The translations under genes and the position numbers were made by a program. A DNA stretch of 64,000 bases, taken from Reyranella sp. (GTDB lineage Bacteria > Pseudomonadota > Alphaproteobacteria > Reyranellales > Reyranellaceae). Location of the stretch: assembly GCA_019750135.1 (NCBI GenBank), contig JAIEOV010000064.1:1-64000 (forward strand). Reading direction: 5' to 3'. Of this stretch, positions 1 through 11,653 are shown in pieces (within the stretch, counting starts at the first letter, position 1; each line of letters begins with the position of its first letter). The notes under the pieces are model-generated. The model was given only the letters and a program-made list of their open reading frames with translations, had not been told where the DNA came from and made no database searches.

Positions 1-644
<644 letters not shown>

Positions 645-806
645 AGACCAGAAGCAATTCCGGTCTTACTTAAACACTACCTGGAGCCGCGGTTTCTCAA
701 GCCGTGGTCGCCGCCGCTGTCGCATCCCTTTCCTTGATGATGGTACCTGGCGAGACGGAACCGCCCGGAATGTCCGGAGCGTCCGTTGCTCTGCCGGCCC
801 GACTTT

Positions 807-883
807 GGGCTAGTAGCTCAGCTGGTTAGAGCGCGCGCTTGATAAGCGTGAGGTCGGAGGTTCAAATCCTCCCTGGCCCACCA
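807..883 (+). tRNA. tRNA-Ile (anticodon GAT)
   Basis: A 77-base cloverleaf with the acceptor pair GGGCTAG / CTGGCCC, discriminator A at 880 and encoded CCA at 881-883. The anticodon loop TTGATAA at 839-845 carries GAT at 841-843, and the T arm contains GGTTCAAATCC. It sits in the 16S-23S spacer, the usual place for tRNA-Ile in proteobacterial rRNA operons, and should be cut from the common transcript. Confidence 0.98.
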
Positions 884-969
884 TCCTTCGCGCCCTACGG
901 GCGCTTCGGATGGCAAGCCATCCTGCAGCGCGCTCAAGCGGGCTTGCCCGCCGAAGCTTCAGCGAAGGC

Positions 970-1045
970 GGGGGCATAGCTCAGTTGGGAGAGCGCCTGC
1001 TTTGCAAGCAGGAGGTCGTCGGTTCGATCCCGTCTGCCTCCACCA
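970..1045 (+). tRNA. tRNA-Ala (anticodon TGC)
   Basis: A 76-base tRNA with the acceptor GGGGGCA / TGCCTCC (one G-T pair), anticodon stem CCTGC/GCAGG, loop TTTGCAA with TGC at 1003-1005, and encoded CCA at 1043-1045. It is the second spacer tRNA of the rRNA operon. A GC-rich inverted repeat (CCCGCC at 947-952 with GGCGGG at 967-972) abuts and slightly overlaps its 5' end and may be a processing hairpin. Confidence 0.98.
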
Positions 1046-1108
1046 TCATCAAACGCTTGGCCAGAGGGCCAAGCGCATAGAGCTTCGCGGCCGCGCAAGC
1101 GGCTCGAG

Positions 1109-1120
1109 TGTTCTTTGACA
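1109..1120 (+). promoter_or_regulatory. boxA-like rRNA antitermination element
   Basis: TGTTCTTTGACA matches 10 of 12 bases of the E. coli boxA consensus TGCTCTTTAACA and lies in the spacer between tRNA-Ala and 23S rRNA, where a second boxA is expected. In the RNA it would bind NusB/NusE to keep polymerase processive through 23S. Confidence 0.7.
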
Positions 1121-1284
1121 TCGTTCATCGGAAGAGGTCTTAAAGTCTAGATTTCCTCGCTCTGTCGCCTAGGCAGAGTGGAAGGAAGGGTAAACAAGGC
1201 CGTCGTGTCGGGGGTCGTCCCCTGCACGGAACGAGCCGATGTGGCGATCGAAAGATCGTCACTTCGCTGACAAGCGTTGTGAAA

Positions 1285-4010
<2,726 letters not shown>

Positions 4011-4086
4011 TCATCGTTCCGTGCAGCGGTCGACATCCGCTGCCGGCCTTGTGCCCGATAGACTTTGAGAACCTCTGCGCTTCGAC

Positions 4087-4204
4087 GACCTGGTGGCAGT
4101 AGCGAAGGGTGAACACCCGATCCCATTCCGAACTCGGCCGTGAAAACTTTCAGCGCCGATGGTACTGTGTCTCAAGACACGGGAGAGTAGGTCGCTGCCA
4201 GGTC
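4087..4204 (+). rRNA. rrf: 5S ribosomal RNA
   Basis: A 118-base gene bounded by the helix I pair GACCTGG (4087-4093) and CCAGGTC (4198-4204). It contains the conserved stretch GAACACCCGATCCCATTCCG and the GGGAGAGTAGGTC end. It lies 76 bases after 23S and before tRNA-fMet in the same transcription unit. Confidence 0.97.
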
Positions 4205-4262
4205 TTCCAAGCGCACAGGACCTCTTCCGAGACGATTTCAAACTGAAAGCATGCAGGATTAC

Positions 4263-4339
<77 letters not shown>

Positions 4340-4343
4340 ATTC

Positions 4344-4375
4344 AAAAAGCCGTCCTCGAAAGAGGACGGCTTTTT
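4344..4375 (+). terminator. Rho-independent terminator of the rRNA operon
   Basis: A perfect 14-bp hairpin AAAAAGCCGTCCTC / GAGGACGGCTTTTT with a GAAA tetraloop (4358-4361), ending in a run of five T. It sits five bases after tRNA-fMet and closes the rRNA operon. The next gene starts only 24 bases later and must have its own promoter or rely on read-through. Confidence 0.95.
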
Positions 4376-4399
4376 GTATATTGGGCTCGAGGAGCTGCC

Positions 4400-5221
4400 A
4401 TGCGATTCGGCGTCGTTGCCATTCCCACCGCCCATGAAGCCAACGGACTTTTCGAACGCGCCATCGCCTTCGCGGCGCGCGTCGAAGCGCTGGGCTTCGC
4501 CGGATTGTGGACCACCGATGCCTTTGCCCGCGGAAGCGCCACGCTCGATCCGCTGATCTTCCTCAGCGCGCTCTGCCAGACGACAGAGCGCATCGAGCTC
4601 GGCACCTGCGTGACGCAGCTCCCGCTGCGCCACCCGGTCGAGCAGGCACATCGCGCCCAGACCGCGAACCTGTTGTCGCGCGGCCGCTTCCGCTTCGGTA
4701 TCGGCAGCGGCTCGACCAGGCATGACTTCGACGCCGTGCAGGTCGACTATGAGCGCCGCTTTGCGTTGCTACCGGACTATCTGGCTGTGATGCGCAAAGT
4801 CTGGGCGGGCGAGCCGGTCTATGGTCCCGCCCTTTCCGTCTGGCCCGGCACGGAAGGCGGTCCGCCGGTCTATCTCGGCGCCTGGCGAAGCCCTCGCTGG
4901 ATCAATCTCGCGGCCAGGCATTGCGACGGTTGGATCGCGTCCGGGATATATGCGTCTTTGGACGACTTGCCGATCGGCCTGGACATGTTCCGCAAGGCCG
5001 GTGGCAAGCGTGCCATCCTCGCCAACATCTTCACCGACCTGCGCCCCGATCCGCCCGCGCATCCGCTGATCGCGCACGCCCGGACGACACTGGTCTGCGG
5101 CAAGCCCGAGGCTCGCGACCGTCTGCGCCGCATTGCCGACCTCGGCTTCGACGATGCGTTGATGATCGTGCCGTTCGGCGCGCCGGAAATGCTGGATGAA
5201 ATCCGCGAGCTGTTGCCTTAG
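4400..5221 (+). CDS. Luciferase-like (LLM class) flavin-dependent oxidoreductase
   Basis: A 273-residue protein of the bacterial luciferase-like monooxygenase superfamily, expected to be a cytosolic TIM-barrel enzyme using FMN or F420. The start MRFGVVAIP forms the first barrel strand. GFAGLWTTD (about residues 32-40), the LGTCVTQLPLRHP strand and GRFRFGIGSGS (about 95-105) are typical of the family, as is GGPPVYLGAW near 155. At 273 residues it is on the short side, since members are often 300-350. An AGGAG-like site lies just upstream of the ATG. The substrate cannot be read from the sequence. It stands alone between the rRNA operon and convergent purB. Confidence 0.85.
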   Translation: MRFGVVAIPTAHEANGLFERAIAFAARVEALGFAGLWTTDAFARGSATLDPLIFLSALCQTTERIELGTCVTQLPLRHPVEQAHRAQTANLLSRGRFRFGIGSGSTRHDFDAVQVDYERRFALLPDYLAVMRKVWAGEPVYGPALSVWPGTEGGPPVYLGAWRSPRWINLAARHCDGWIASGIYASLDDLPIGLDMFRKAGGKRAILANIFTDLRPDPPAHPLIAHARTTLVCGKPEARDRLRRIADLGFDDALMIVPFGAPEMLDEIRELLP

Positions 5222-5254
5222 GGGAGCGTGCGTTGGAGCGGCCGCTCACGCTCC

Positions 5255-6670
5255 CTATTTTTGTGCCAGTTGGCTGGCGAGACCTGTGTAGGTCTCCGGG
5301 GTAAGGGCAAGCAGCTTGGCCTTGAGCTCTGGACGGATGTCCAGCCCGTCGATGAACGTGGCGAGGTCTGCCATGCTGACCGCTCTGCCGCGCGTGAGCG
5401 CCTTGAGCTTTTCGTACGGCATCTCCACGTCGGCAACGCGAAGGACGGTCTGTATCGCCTCGGCAAGCACCTCCGGGTGCGCGGCGAGGGCCTCGCGCAG
5501 CGCCATCTCGTTCACGCTTATCTTCTCGAAGCCGCGAAGAAGCGAGCGATAGCCGATCAGCGAATGGGCGAAGGCGGTGCCGAACGTACGCTCGACCGTA
5601 GAATCGGAGAGATCGCGCTGCAGCCGCGAGATCGGAAGCTTCCGGGAAAGATGCTCGAACAGCGCGTTGGCGATGCCGAAATTGCCCTCCGCGTTCTCGA
5701 AATCGATCGGGTTCACCTTGTGCGGCATGGCGGAGGAGCCCACCTCGCCGGCCTTCGGCTTCTGGGTGACCCATCCGTCCGAGATGTAGCGCCACATGTC
5801 CTGCGCGAGATCGAGCAGGATCGTGTTGATGCGGCGGAGATTGTCGAACATCTCGGCGTAGGTATCGTGAGGCTCGATCTGGGTGCTGACCTCGTTCAGC
5901 TCGAGCCGGATCAGGTGCTGCTTCTTCTCCATGCCCTTCACGTTCAGCGACTTGACGAACGTGCGGGCGAGGCCGAGCCATTCGGCCTGCGGCAAGGCGA
6001 CCATCTGTGCGTTGTAGTTGGCCGAGGGACCGCCCCATTTGACCAGGATGGCGCCGTGCGCGAGCGTGTCCACTTGCCGCTCGAGGCGCTTGGCGAAGAC
6101 GTTCATTTCCTTGCCGAAGGTCGTCGGCGTCGCCGGCTGTCCGTGCGTGCGTGCCAGCATCGGCGTCGCGGCATGGGCGCGGGCGAGCGCGATAATCTCC
6201 TTCTGCACCCCTTCCAGCGCCGGAAGCATCACCTCCTCGACGGCATCGCGAAGAGCGAGACCGTGCGCGACGCTGTTCACGTCCTCCGACGTGAGGGCGA
6301 AGTGCACCCATTCGAGGACATCCTCGAGGCTCGTGCCCTTGAGCTTGAGCTTTATGAAATATTCGACGGCCTTCACGTCGTGATTGGTGGCCGGGATTCC
6401 CTGATATCCGTCACGCTCGATCGCCTTGATGATGTGCGCGTCTTCGACCGAGATATCGGCGAGGGTGCGCAGCAGTTCGAGTTCCCGCTCGGTGAGCGTG
6501 CGCATCATGTCGATGCCCCGGGCGCTCGAGAGAAGACGCAGATATGCGCACTCGACGATGACGCGCTTTTTCAGCAATGCATATTCACTGAAATACGCGG
6601 CGAGCGCCGCGGCGGTCGTGCGATAGCGGCCGTCGACGGACGAAACTGCGGTCAATGGTTCGAGCAACAT
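5255..6670 (-). CDS. purB: Adenylosuccinate lyase
   Basis: A 471-residue fumarase/aspartase-superfamily lyase that splits SAICAR to AICAR plus fumarate and adenylosuccinate to AMP plus fumarate in purine synthesis. It carries the E. coli-type PurB signatures: SVDGRYR (11-17), TSEDVNS (127-133), RTHGQPATPTTFGKE (174-188, general acid/base His) and the flexible signature loop GSSAMPHKVNPIDFEN at about 311-326. Its length suits the longer E. coli-like subfamily (about 456). The ATG gives a full-length family N-terminus. It is convergent with the oxidoreductase at 4400-5221 and divergent from the dehydrogenase at 6779. Confidence 0.97.
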   Translation of the reverse strand: MLLEPLTAVSSVDGRYRTTAAALAAYFSEYALLKKRVIVECAYLRLLSSARGIDMMRTLTERELELLRTLADISVEDAHIIKAIERDGYQGIPATNHDVKAVEYFIKLKLKGTSLEDVLEWVHFALTSEDVNSVAHGLALRDAVEEVMLPALEGVQKEIIALARAHAATPMLARTHGQPATPTTFGKEMNVFAKRLERQVDTLAHGAILVKWGGPSANYNAQMVALPQAEWLGLARTFVKSLNVKGMEKKQHLIRLELNEVSTQIEPHDTYAEMFDNLRRINTILLDLAQDMWRYISDGWVTQKPKAGEVGSSAMPHKVNPIDFENAEGNFGIANALFEHLSRKLPISRLQRDLSDSTVERTFGTAFAHSLIGYRSLLRGFEKISVNEMALREALAAHPEVLAEAIQTVLRVADVEMPYEKLKALTRGRAVSMADLATFIDGLDIRPELKAKLLALTPETYTGLASQLAQK

Positions 6671-6778
6671 GGCGCCGACCTTAGCACAGGGTCCGCGCCA
6701 TGGGTTTGGGTTGGTCGGCCTTCTCCTCTATCATTTTGACCGTTGACGCGTCGCTTGTGGCGTCGCCCGGGAGGCTGC

Positions 6779-7714
6779 ATGGCGCTACTCATCATCAATC
6801 TGGACAAGGTCATCGGCAGTGCCGAGGCATTCCGCGACTCCTTCAAGGAGCAGGTGCCCGATCTGCCGATTCGCTTCTGGCCCGATGTGGGCGAGGCGAA
6901 GGACATCGAATACCTGGCCTTCATGCATCCGGACTTCGACCAGCTTCCGGCCTTCCCCAACCTGAAAGCCATGTTCAGCCGTTCGGCCGGCGTGGAGGCT
7001 TTCGCCCGGCATCCCAGGCTGCCGAAGGTCCCGCTCGGCAAGGTGGAACCGCCGGGCGGCGATCCGATGATGACGGAATACATCATCATGCACGTCCTGC
7101 GCCTCCATCGCGACATGCCGGGCTATCAGGCCGCCCAGGCGAGGAAGGAATGGCGGCGGGTGCCGATCGTCCGCCCCGAGCAAAGGCGCGTCGGCTTTCT
7201 GGGCTTCGGCATGATGGCCACCGCACCGGCGCTGGTCTTGAAGTCGCTGGGCTTCGAGGTCTCAGCCTGGGTCCGTTCGCCGCGCCAGCAGGCAGAGGTC
7301 CCGATCTTCCATGGCCGCGATCAGCTTGAAGCCTTTCTCGGCCAGACCGATATCGCCGTCTGCCTGTTGCCGCTGACGGCGGAAACCGAGGGCATCTTCT
7401 GCGCAGCCACGTTCGCCATGATGCCGAAAGGCGCCATGCTGGTGAATGTCGGGCGCGGCAAGCACGTGGTCGAAAAGGATCTGATTGCCGCGCTCGATTC
7501 GGGACAGTTGTCGTATGCCGCGCTGGATGCGCTCTGGCCCGAGCCGCTGCCGCCGGAAAGCCCGCTGTGGCTTCATCCCAAGGTCACGGTGATGCCGCAC
7601 GTGGCGCGGCGGCCGACCGTCGATCAGTTGGTGACCGAGGTCGCCGCGAACCTCCGCAGCCTCAAGGCGGGAGGGCGCCTCCTGCAGGAGGTCGACGTTA
7701 CGCTGGGCTACTGA
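6779..7714 (+). CDS. Glyoxylate/hydroxypyruvate reductase A-like 2-hydroxyacid dehydrogenase
   Basis: A 311-residue D-isomer-specific 2-hydroxyacid dehydrogenase resembling GhrA, which reduces glyoxylate and hydroxypyruvate with NADPH. Visible are the Rossmann turn GFLGFGMMA (about residue 138), the catalytic Arg in NVGRGKH, the Glu in WPEPLP and the His in MPHVA near the end. The chosen ATG is preceded by GGGAGG at 6769-6774; an in-frame ATG 36 bases upstream lacks such a site. It is transcribed divergently from purB. Confidence 0.9.
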   Translation: MALLIINLDKVIGSAEAFRDSFKEQVPDLPIRFWPDVGEAKDIEYLAFMHPDFDQLPAFPNLKAMFSRSAGVEAFARHPRLPKVPLGKVEPPGGDPMMTEYIIMHVLRLHRDMPGYQAAQARKEWRRVPIVRPEQRRVGFLGFGMMATAPALVLKSLGFEVSAWVRSPRQQAEVPIFHGRDQLEAFLGQTDIAVCLLPLTAETEGIFCAATFAMMPKGAMLVNVGRGKHVVEKDLIAALDSGQLSYAALDALWPEPLPPESPLWLHPKVTVMPHVARRPTVDQLVTEVAANLRSLKAGGRLLQEVDVTLGY

Positions 7715-7735
7715 TCGACCTGCCCGGCAGCGCCC

Positions 7736-8401
7736 TCAGGCACGCCGCCGATCGCTGAGATCGAACATCCGCGGCAGGCTGCGCGCGGCCGCAAGGGAGC
7801 CCTCGACGCGCACCAGCTTTTCCGCCACTGCCTGCTCGAGCGGCAGCGCGGTCGAGAGGAGGCGCAACAGTGTGTCGAAGCGCGTTTCGATCGTGGCGCT
7901 GGCCGGGCCGTCGCCGCGACCGAGCGTCGTGCCGTTCGGGCCGCCCTGCACGAGGAAGCTGGCGGACTTGCCGTCCTGGGTGACACGCAGCGCGATGGCG
8001 CGCGCCGGCGTCGGCGTCTGGCGGGCAATCGCCTCGAGGCCGAGCAGCACCGACTCGGGCTCGACGGTGTCGTCGGGGCGCAGCGGGAAGAGAAAGTGGC
8101 CGCCCCACCGGATCAGCTCCCGGATCGCCGGTTTCAACGCCAGCCCGACCGGCGTCAGCTCGTAGGTCTGGGCATTGAACGGCGCGGGCAGGGTGGCGCG
8201 CCGCACGATGCCGCTTTCGATCAGGGCGTTGAGGCGGCCGGCCAGCACGGTCGGGCTGACGCCGCTCAGGCGCTCGACCAGGTCGCCAAAGCGCTTGGGG
8301 CCGAGCAGCAGCTCGCGCACGATGAGCAGCGTCCAACGCTCACCGACGATCTCGGCGGCGCGGGCGAGCGCGCAGAACTGAGGGTAGTGCGTTTTCGTCA
8401 A
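7736..8401 (-). CDS. HxlR-family transcriptional regulator
   Basis: A 221-residue protein whose first about 100 residues are an HxlR-type winged helix: CALARAAEIVGERWTLLIV, then RFGDLVERLSGVSPTVLAGRL and a wing ending near TYELTP. About 110 further residues may sense a ligand; the longer form is common in alphaproteobacteria. I place the start at the TTG at 8401, which overlaps the TGA of the preceding gene (TTGA), so translation is probably coupled. Nothing upstream in this frame looks like protein. It is the last gene of the GST / membrane protein / regulator operon and may control the direct repeats at 9443-9474. Confidence 0.88.
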   Translation of the reverse strand: MTKTHYPQFCALARAAEIVGERWTLLIVRELLLGPKRFGDLVERLSGVSPTVLAGRLNALIESGIVRRATLPAPFNAQTYELTPVGLALKPAIRELIRWGGHFLFPLRPDDTVEPESVLLGLEAIARQTPTPARAIALRVTQDGKSASFLVQGGPNGTTLGRGDGPASATIETRFDTLLRLLSTALPLEQAVAEKLVRVEGSLAAARSLPRMFDLSDRRRA

Positions 8402-8796
8402 TTCCGGTGGGCCAGGGCGATCAATGGACCGACAACGATGAACTGGAGGAGCGTGAAGCCGGTCTCCAGCGCGAGGTAGATCGGCACGGATGTCATCACG
8501 TTCTTGGCTGCGACCGCAAGCGTCGTGAACGACCATGACAGCAGACCGATCATGAGACCGTGGGCAAGGCCGTTCCTCAGCACCGAGCGACGGTCGGTGA
8601 AGACGCGAGGATAGACCCAGGAGAAGGCGGCGCCCTGGATCAGCATCGACAGCAGCCCGAACGGCACGATGACGTCGTCGCGGTACATCGCGAGCGCGTG
8701 GTAGGTCGGTGCAAAGACCGTCAAATGCCAAGGATAGGCGATGACGAAGCTCGGCACGACATAGGCGGTGACGCCGAGCCAGAAGGCGCGTGACAT
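8398..8796 (-). CDS. Small integral membrane protein, function unknown
   Basis: A 132-residue hydrophobic protein with about four membrane segments (near residues 5-25, 45-65, 78-98 and 108-128) and short polar loops. I do not recognise a named family with certainty. The ATG is chosen because GAGG lies five bases upstream (TGAGGATACC-ATG). It starts 7 bases after the GST stop and its own stop overlaps the HxlR start, so the three form one operon. A role in stress or electrophile response alongside GST is only an inference from context. Confidence 0.75.
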   Translation of the reverse strand: MSRAFWLGVTAYVVPSFVIAYPWHLTVFAPTYHALAMYRDDVIVPFGLLSMLIQGAAFSWVYPRVFTDRRSVLRNGLAHGLMIGLLSWSFTTLAVAAKNVMTSVPIYLALETGFTLLQFIVVGPLIALAHRN

Positions 8797-8803
8797 GGTA
8801 TCC

Positions 8804-9430
8804 TCAGAGCGCAACCTTGCGCGCGGCGTAATAGGCCTTGATGGCCGGATGTTCCTTCACGCGGTCATGGTGCTCGACCAGCCGCGGAGCGACGCGGTCT
8901 GGCAGGTCGACCGGAACGTGATCGAGCTGCCCGGATCTCAGATGGCGAATCCAGATGAACACCTTGAGATCCGCGACGGTGAGCCGGCCGTCCGCGAAGT
9001 ACTGCCCGCCATGGGCGTCGAGGCGCCGCTCCAGGCGCTCAAGCGAGTAGGAAAGCGGTCCTGCTGCCAGGCTTTCGCGCTGCGCCTTCTTTTCGGAGGC
9101 CGGCAAGAACATCGTGGCCCACATCCTGGTGGCGATTTCCTCGACGGCGTCCATGGCTTCGTCGCAGAGCGCCGCCTGCCAGGCATCGCTCGGATAAAGG
9201 CCGGCGAGCTTGCCGACGTAGCGGTTGATGCCATTGGACTGAGCTACCGTCTGCCCATCCAGCTCAAGCACCGGCAGAGCGCCAAAGGGCGCGCTCGGCT
9301 TGCGGCTCTCCCAGTCCGCGAACTTCACCCGATCATCCTCGAACGGCACCCCGCCGATGACCATGGCGAGCCGTGCGGCCTCACCTCGTGCGCCGTCGAT
9401 ATCGAAGTAGACGATCCTCGGATTGGCCAT
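8804..9430 (-). CDS. Glutathione S-transferase family protein
   Basis: A 208-residue GST-fold protein. The N-terminal thioredoxin-like half starts NPRIVYFDIDGARGEAAR, with a Tyr in the YFD strand resembling the sigma/alpha class catalytic Tyr. The cis-Pro loop is GALPVLELDG, followed by QSNGINRYVG, which binds the gamma-Glu of glutathione. The C-terminal helical half contains LTVADLKVF, the conserved capping box Asp region. The start is the ATG preceded by AAGGAGG; an upstream frame extension is rejected. It is the first gene of the operon with the membrane protein and the HxlR regulator. Confidence 0.93.
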   Translation of the reverse strand: MANPRIVYFDIDGARGEAARLAMVIGGVPFEDDRVKFADWESRKPSAPFGALPVLELDGQTVAQSNGINRYVGKLAGLYPSDAWQAALCDEAMDAVEEIATRMWATMFLPASEKKAQRESLAAGPLSYSLERLERRLDAHGGQYFADGRLTVADLKVFIWIRHLRSGQLDHVPVDLPDRVAPRLVEHHDRVKEHPAIKAYYAARKVAL

Positions 9431-9442
9431 GTGCTTCCTCCT

Positions 9443-9474
9443 TAAAAAGGAGTAAAGAGTCCGTAAAAAGGAGT
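9443..9474. promoter_or_regulatory. Tandem 11-bp direct repeats in the GST/TfoX divergent region
   Basis: TAAAAAGGAGT occurs at 9443-9453 and again at 9464-9474, exactly 21 bases apart (two helical turns), with the following AAG nearly repeated too. The repeats fill the 53-base gap between the divergent GST and TfoX-N genes. HxlR-type regulators are known to bind repeated sites near their promoters, and such a regulator ends this operon, so autoregulation is likely. The second copy also supplies the AAGGAG ribosome site of the plus-strand gene. Confidence 0.6.
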
Positions 9475-9483
9475 CAAGCACAC

Positions 9484-9810
9484 ATGCCGTACGATCGACA
9501 TCTGGCCGACCGCATGCGCGCTGCTCTGAGGCGTCTTCCTGGCATCAGCGAGCGAGCGATGTTCGGCGGCTTCTGCTGGATGCTGAACGGCAACATGTTG
9601 TGCGGTGTCGAGGTCGGCCGCTTCATGTTCCGGGTCGGCAAGGAACTGGAGACCAAGGCGCTGGCGAAGCCCGGCGCCAAGCCCATCGTCTTCAGCGGGC
9701 GGCGTATGGGCGGCCTCGTCTGGGTCGATGAGGAGGCCTGCCAAGGCCGCGCGCTCGCAAGCTGGATCGAGCTCGCATCGCGTTTCGTCGGCGCGTTGCC
9801 GCCGCGATAG
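9484..9810 (+). CDS. TfoX N-terminal domain protein
   Basis: A 108-residue protein made only of a TfoX_N domain: ISERAMFGGFCWMLNGNMLCGV followed by FRVGKE and GRRMGGLVWV. The family is named for the Haemophilus competence regulator, but stand-alone copies are widespread and mostly of unknown function. The ATG at 9484 has AAGGAG about nine bases upstream. It is divergent from GST and shares its short promoter region. Downstream (9811-9875, convergent with the next gene) is a 12-bp perfect palindrome AACGCATGCGTT at 9842-9853 that could be part of a terminator. Confidence 0.88.
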   Translation: MPYDRHLADRMRAALRRLPGISERAMFGGFCWMLNGNMLCGVEVGRFMFRVGKELETKALAKPGAKPIVFSGRRMGGLVWVDEEACQGRALASWIELASRFVGALPPR

Positions 9811-9875
9811 CGAGCTGCCACGCAGCCGGGGGCGAGCGAGGAACGCATGCGTTGCGTGGATGGCAACCGGGCCGC

Positions 9876-10574
9876 TCAGCCCTGGGGCTTGGACCCGGCG
9901 GTCAGGACAGCCGTCGTAACGATGAAGTGAGAGTCCCGGCAGAACTTACCCGCCACTTGTCGGACCTGATCCCACGACGGGCCGTTGGGCCTGACCTTGG
10001 CGACAGAAAACGCTCCGGCAGCCAGGTCCACACTCAGCTGGACGTCATGGAAGTCGATGATCGTGCGCGTCAGCGGATATTGGCACTTGTAGAAAGCCTC
10101 CTTGGCGCTGAAGAGCAGCTTGCCGAGCCATCCCTTTGTCTCCTGATCGAAACGATCGACCCATTGCTGCTCGTCCGGCGTGCAGATCGCCGGCACGAGA
10201 TCGCGCTGCAGCGGCGTATCCTCTTCGATGTCGACGCCAAGAGCGACCATGTCGGGCGAACGGGTCACCGCCACGACACAGCAGCCCTGCGTGTGCGAGA
10301 TGCTGCCTTTGACGCCGCATGGCCAGCGGGGAGACCGGTCGGGATGCGGAACCAGCGAGCAGGGCGCCATGCCAATTCGAGCGAGGGCTCGCCGGGCACA
10401 GACGCGCGCCGTGCCGAATTCCGCCTGTCGCTTGGCGACAGCACGAGCGATGTGTTGCTGTTCGTCGGGAAAGAGCTGGTCGGCTACGACCGTCGGTGTC
10501 GCCACTTCGACGACAATTTCAGGCCCCAACATGGCGGCCAGCACCGACTCCAGATTGTGTTCGGAGGAATGCAC
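9876..10574 (-). CDS. 4'-phosphopantetheinyl transferase (EntD/Sfp superfamily)
   Basis: This enzyme moves the 4'-phosphopantetheine arm of CoA onto a serine of carrier-protein domains. With the start used here the protein has 232 residues. It shows the family motifs in order: WPCGVKGSISHT (84-95), GVDIEE (113-118, Mg-binding acidic pair) and FSAKEAFYK (155-163). I take the GTG at 10574 as start because GGAGG lies eight bases before it. An in-frame ATG 15 bases upstream has no ribosome site, and the GGAGG lies inside that longer version. No NRPS, PKS or siderophore genes are in the window, so its carrier protein is elsewhere. Confidence 0.9.
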   Translation of the reverse strand: MHSSEHNLESVLAAMLGPEIVVEVATPTVVADQLFPDEQQHIARAVAKRQAEFGTARVCARRALARIGMAPCSLVPHPDRSPRWPCGVKGSISHTQGCCVVAVTRSPDMVALGVDIEEDTPLQRDLVPAICTPDEQQWVDRFDQETKGWLGKLLFSAKEAFYKCQYPLTRTIIDFHDVQLSVDLAAGAFSVAKVRPNGPSWDQVRQVAGKFCRDSHFIVTTAVLTAGSKPQG

Positions 10575-10656
10575 GTCACGATCCTCCATCGATTGAGCCG
10601 GACGGTAAAGGGCCGTGCTACAATCCCTCCGTCCCTGTGAACGACGAGGAACCACG

Positions 10657-11640
10657 GTGATCAGCAGCAATTCCTTCAAGTTCGTCATGCTGCCACCACA
10701 AACCGATACGACTCGCGCCTGGGCCAAACGCCTGGCCGAGGCGGTGCCGGAGGTCCGTGTGGTCGTTGCCGAGACTGCCGACACCGCCGCGCGCGAGATC
10801 GTCGATGCCGAAGCCGCGTTCGGCTGGCTCGGCAAGGACCTCCTGGCGAAGGCCACGAAGTTGCGCTGGCTGCAGGCCCCTCAAGCGGCGCCGGCGGCCG
10901 GCTACTATTATCCTGAGCTGGTCGGTCATTCCGTGCGCGTGACCAACTTCCGCGAGATCTTCAACGACCATATCGGCGCGCACATCCTGGCCTTCGTGCT
11001 GGCCTTTGCCCGCGGGCTGCACATGTTCATTCCGCAGCAGCTGCGCCGCGAGTGGAAGAAGAGCCCGCAGGAAGCGGGCGACGTCGTGCATCTGCCCGAA
11101 GCGACCGCCCTGGTCGTCGGTGTAGGCGGCATTGGCGCCGAGGCGGCGCGACTGCTCGCTTCATTCGGCGTGACCGTGCTGGCAACCGATGCCCGCCGCA
11201 CGGCGGCGCCTGTCGGCGTGACGGAACTGCATCCGCCGGAGGTGCTGGACGAGCTGCTGCCGCGAGCGGACTTCGTGATCCTGACGGTGCCGCATACGCC
11301 GGCAACCGAAGGTTTCTTCAACCGCGCCCGCTTCCAGCGCATGAAGCGGACGGCGTTCTTCATCAATATCGGCCGCGGCATGACGACCAGACTGGACGAC
11401 CTGGTGGCAGCGCTGCAGGCCGGCGAGATTGCCGGCGCTGCCCTCGACGTCTACGAGCAGGAGCCGTTGCCGCGCGAGCACCCGCTGTGGGGATTGCCGA
11501 ACGTGCTGCTGACACCCCACATGGCCGGACACGGCCCCTACCTCGACGAGCGCCGGTTCGAAATCATGGCGGACAACTGCCGCGCCTTCGCCGCCGGGCA
11601 GTCGCTGCGTAATGAGGTCGATAAGGCATCCTGGTTCTGA
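10657..11640 (+). CDS. D-2-hydroxyacid dehydrogenase (NAD-binding)
   Basis: A 327-residue member of the D-isomer-specific 2-hydroxyacid dehydrogenases. NAD is bound by VVGVGGIGAEAARLLASFG (about 148-166). The catalytic set is Arg in NIGRGM, Glu in YEQEPLP and His in TPHMAGHGP. The exact acid is not predictable. The start is a GTG preceded by GACGAGGA; the same frame extends upstream with an unconvincing N-terminus. It is divergent from the phosphopantetheinyl transferase and lies 13 bases before the OmpA-like gene, so the two may be co-transcribed. It is one of three such dehydrogenases in the first 17 kb. Confidence 0.9.
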   Translation: MISSNSFKFVMLPPQTDTTRAWAKRLAEAVPEVRVVVAETADTAAREIVDAEAAFGWLGKDLLAKATKLRWLQAPQAAPAAGYYYPELVGHSVRVTNFREIFNDHIGAHILAFVLAFARGLHMFIPQQLRREWKKSPQEAGDVVHLPEATALVVGVGGIGAEAARLLASFGVTVLATDARRTAAPVGVTELHPPEVLDELLPRADFVILTVPHTPATEGFFNRARFQRMKRTAFFINIGRGMTTRLDDLVAALQAGEIAGAALDVYEQEPLPREHPLWGLPNVLLTPHMAGHGPYLDERRFEIMADNCRAFAAGQSLRNEVDKASWF

Positions 11641-11653
11641 GTAAGGAGGGAAG

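Noticed and set aside
947..972. GC-rich inverted repeat before tRNA-Ala as a mobile repeat
   Set aside because: It lies in the rRNA spacer at the tRNA processing point and has no second full copy in the window; a processing hairpin is the simpler reading.
5228..6739. A 503-residue plus-strand frame opposite purB
   Set aside because: purB on the minus strand has all family motifs; the opposite frame has none and is a GC-rich shadow.
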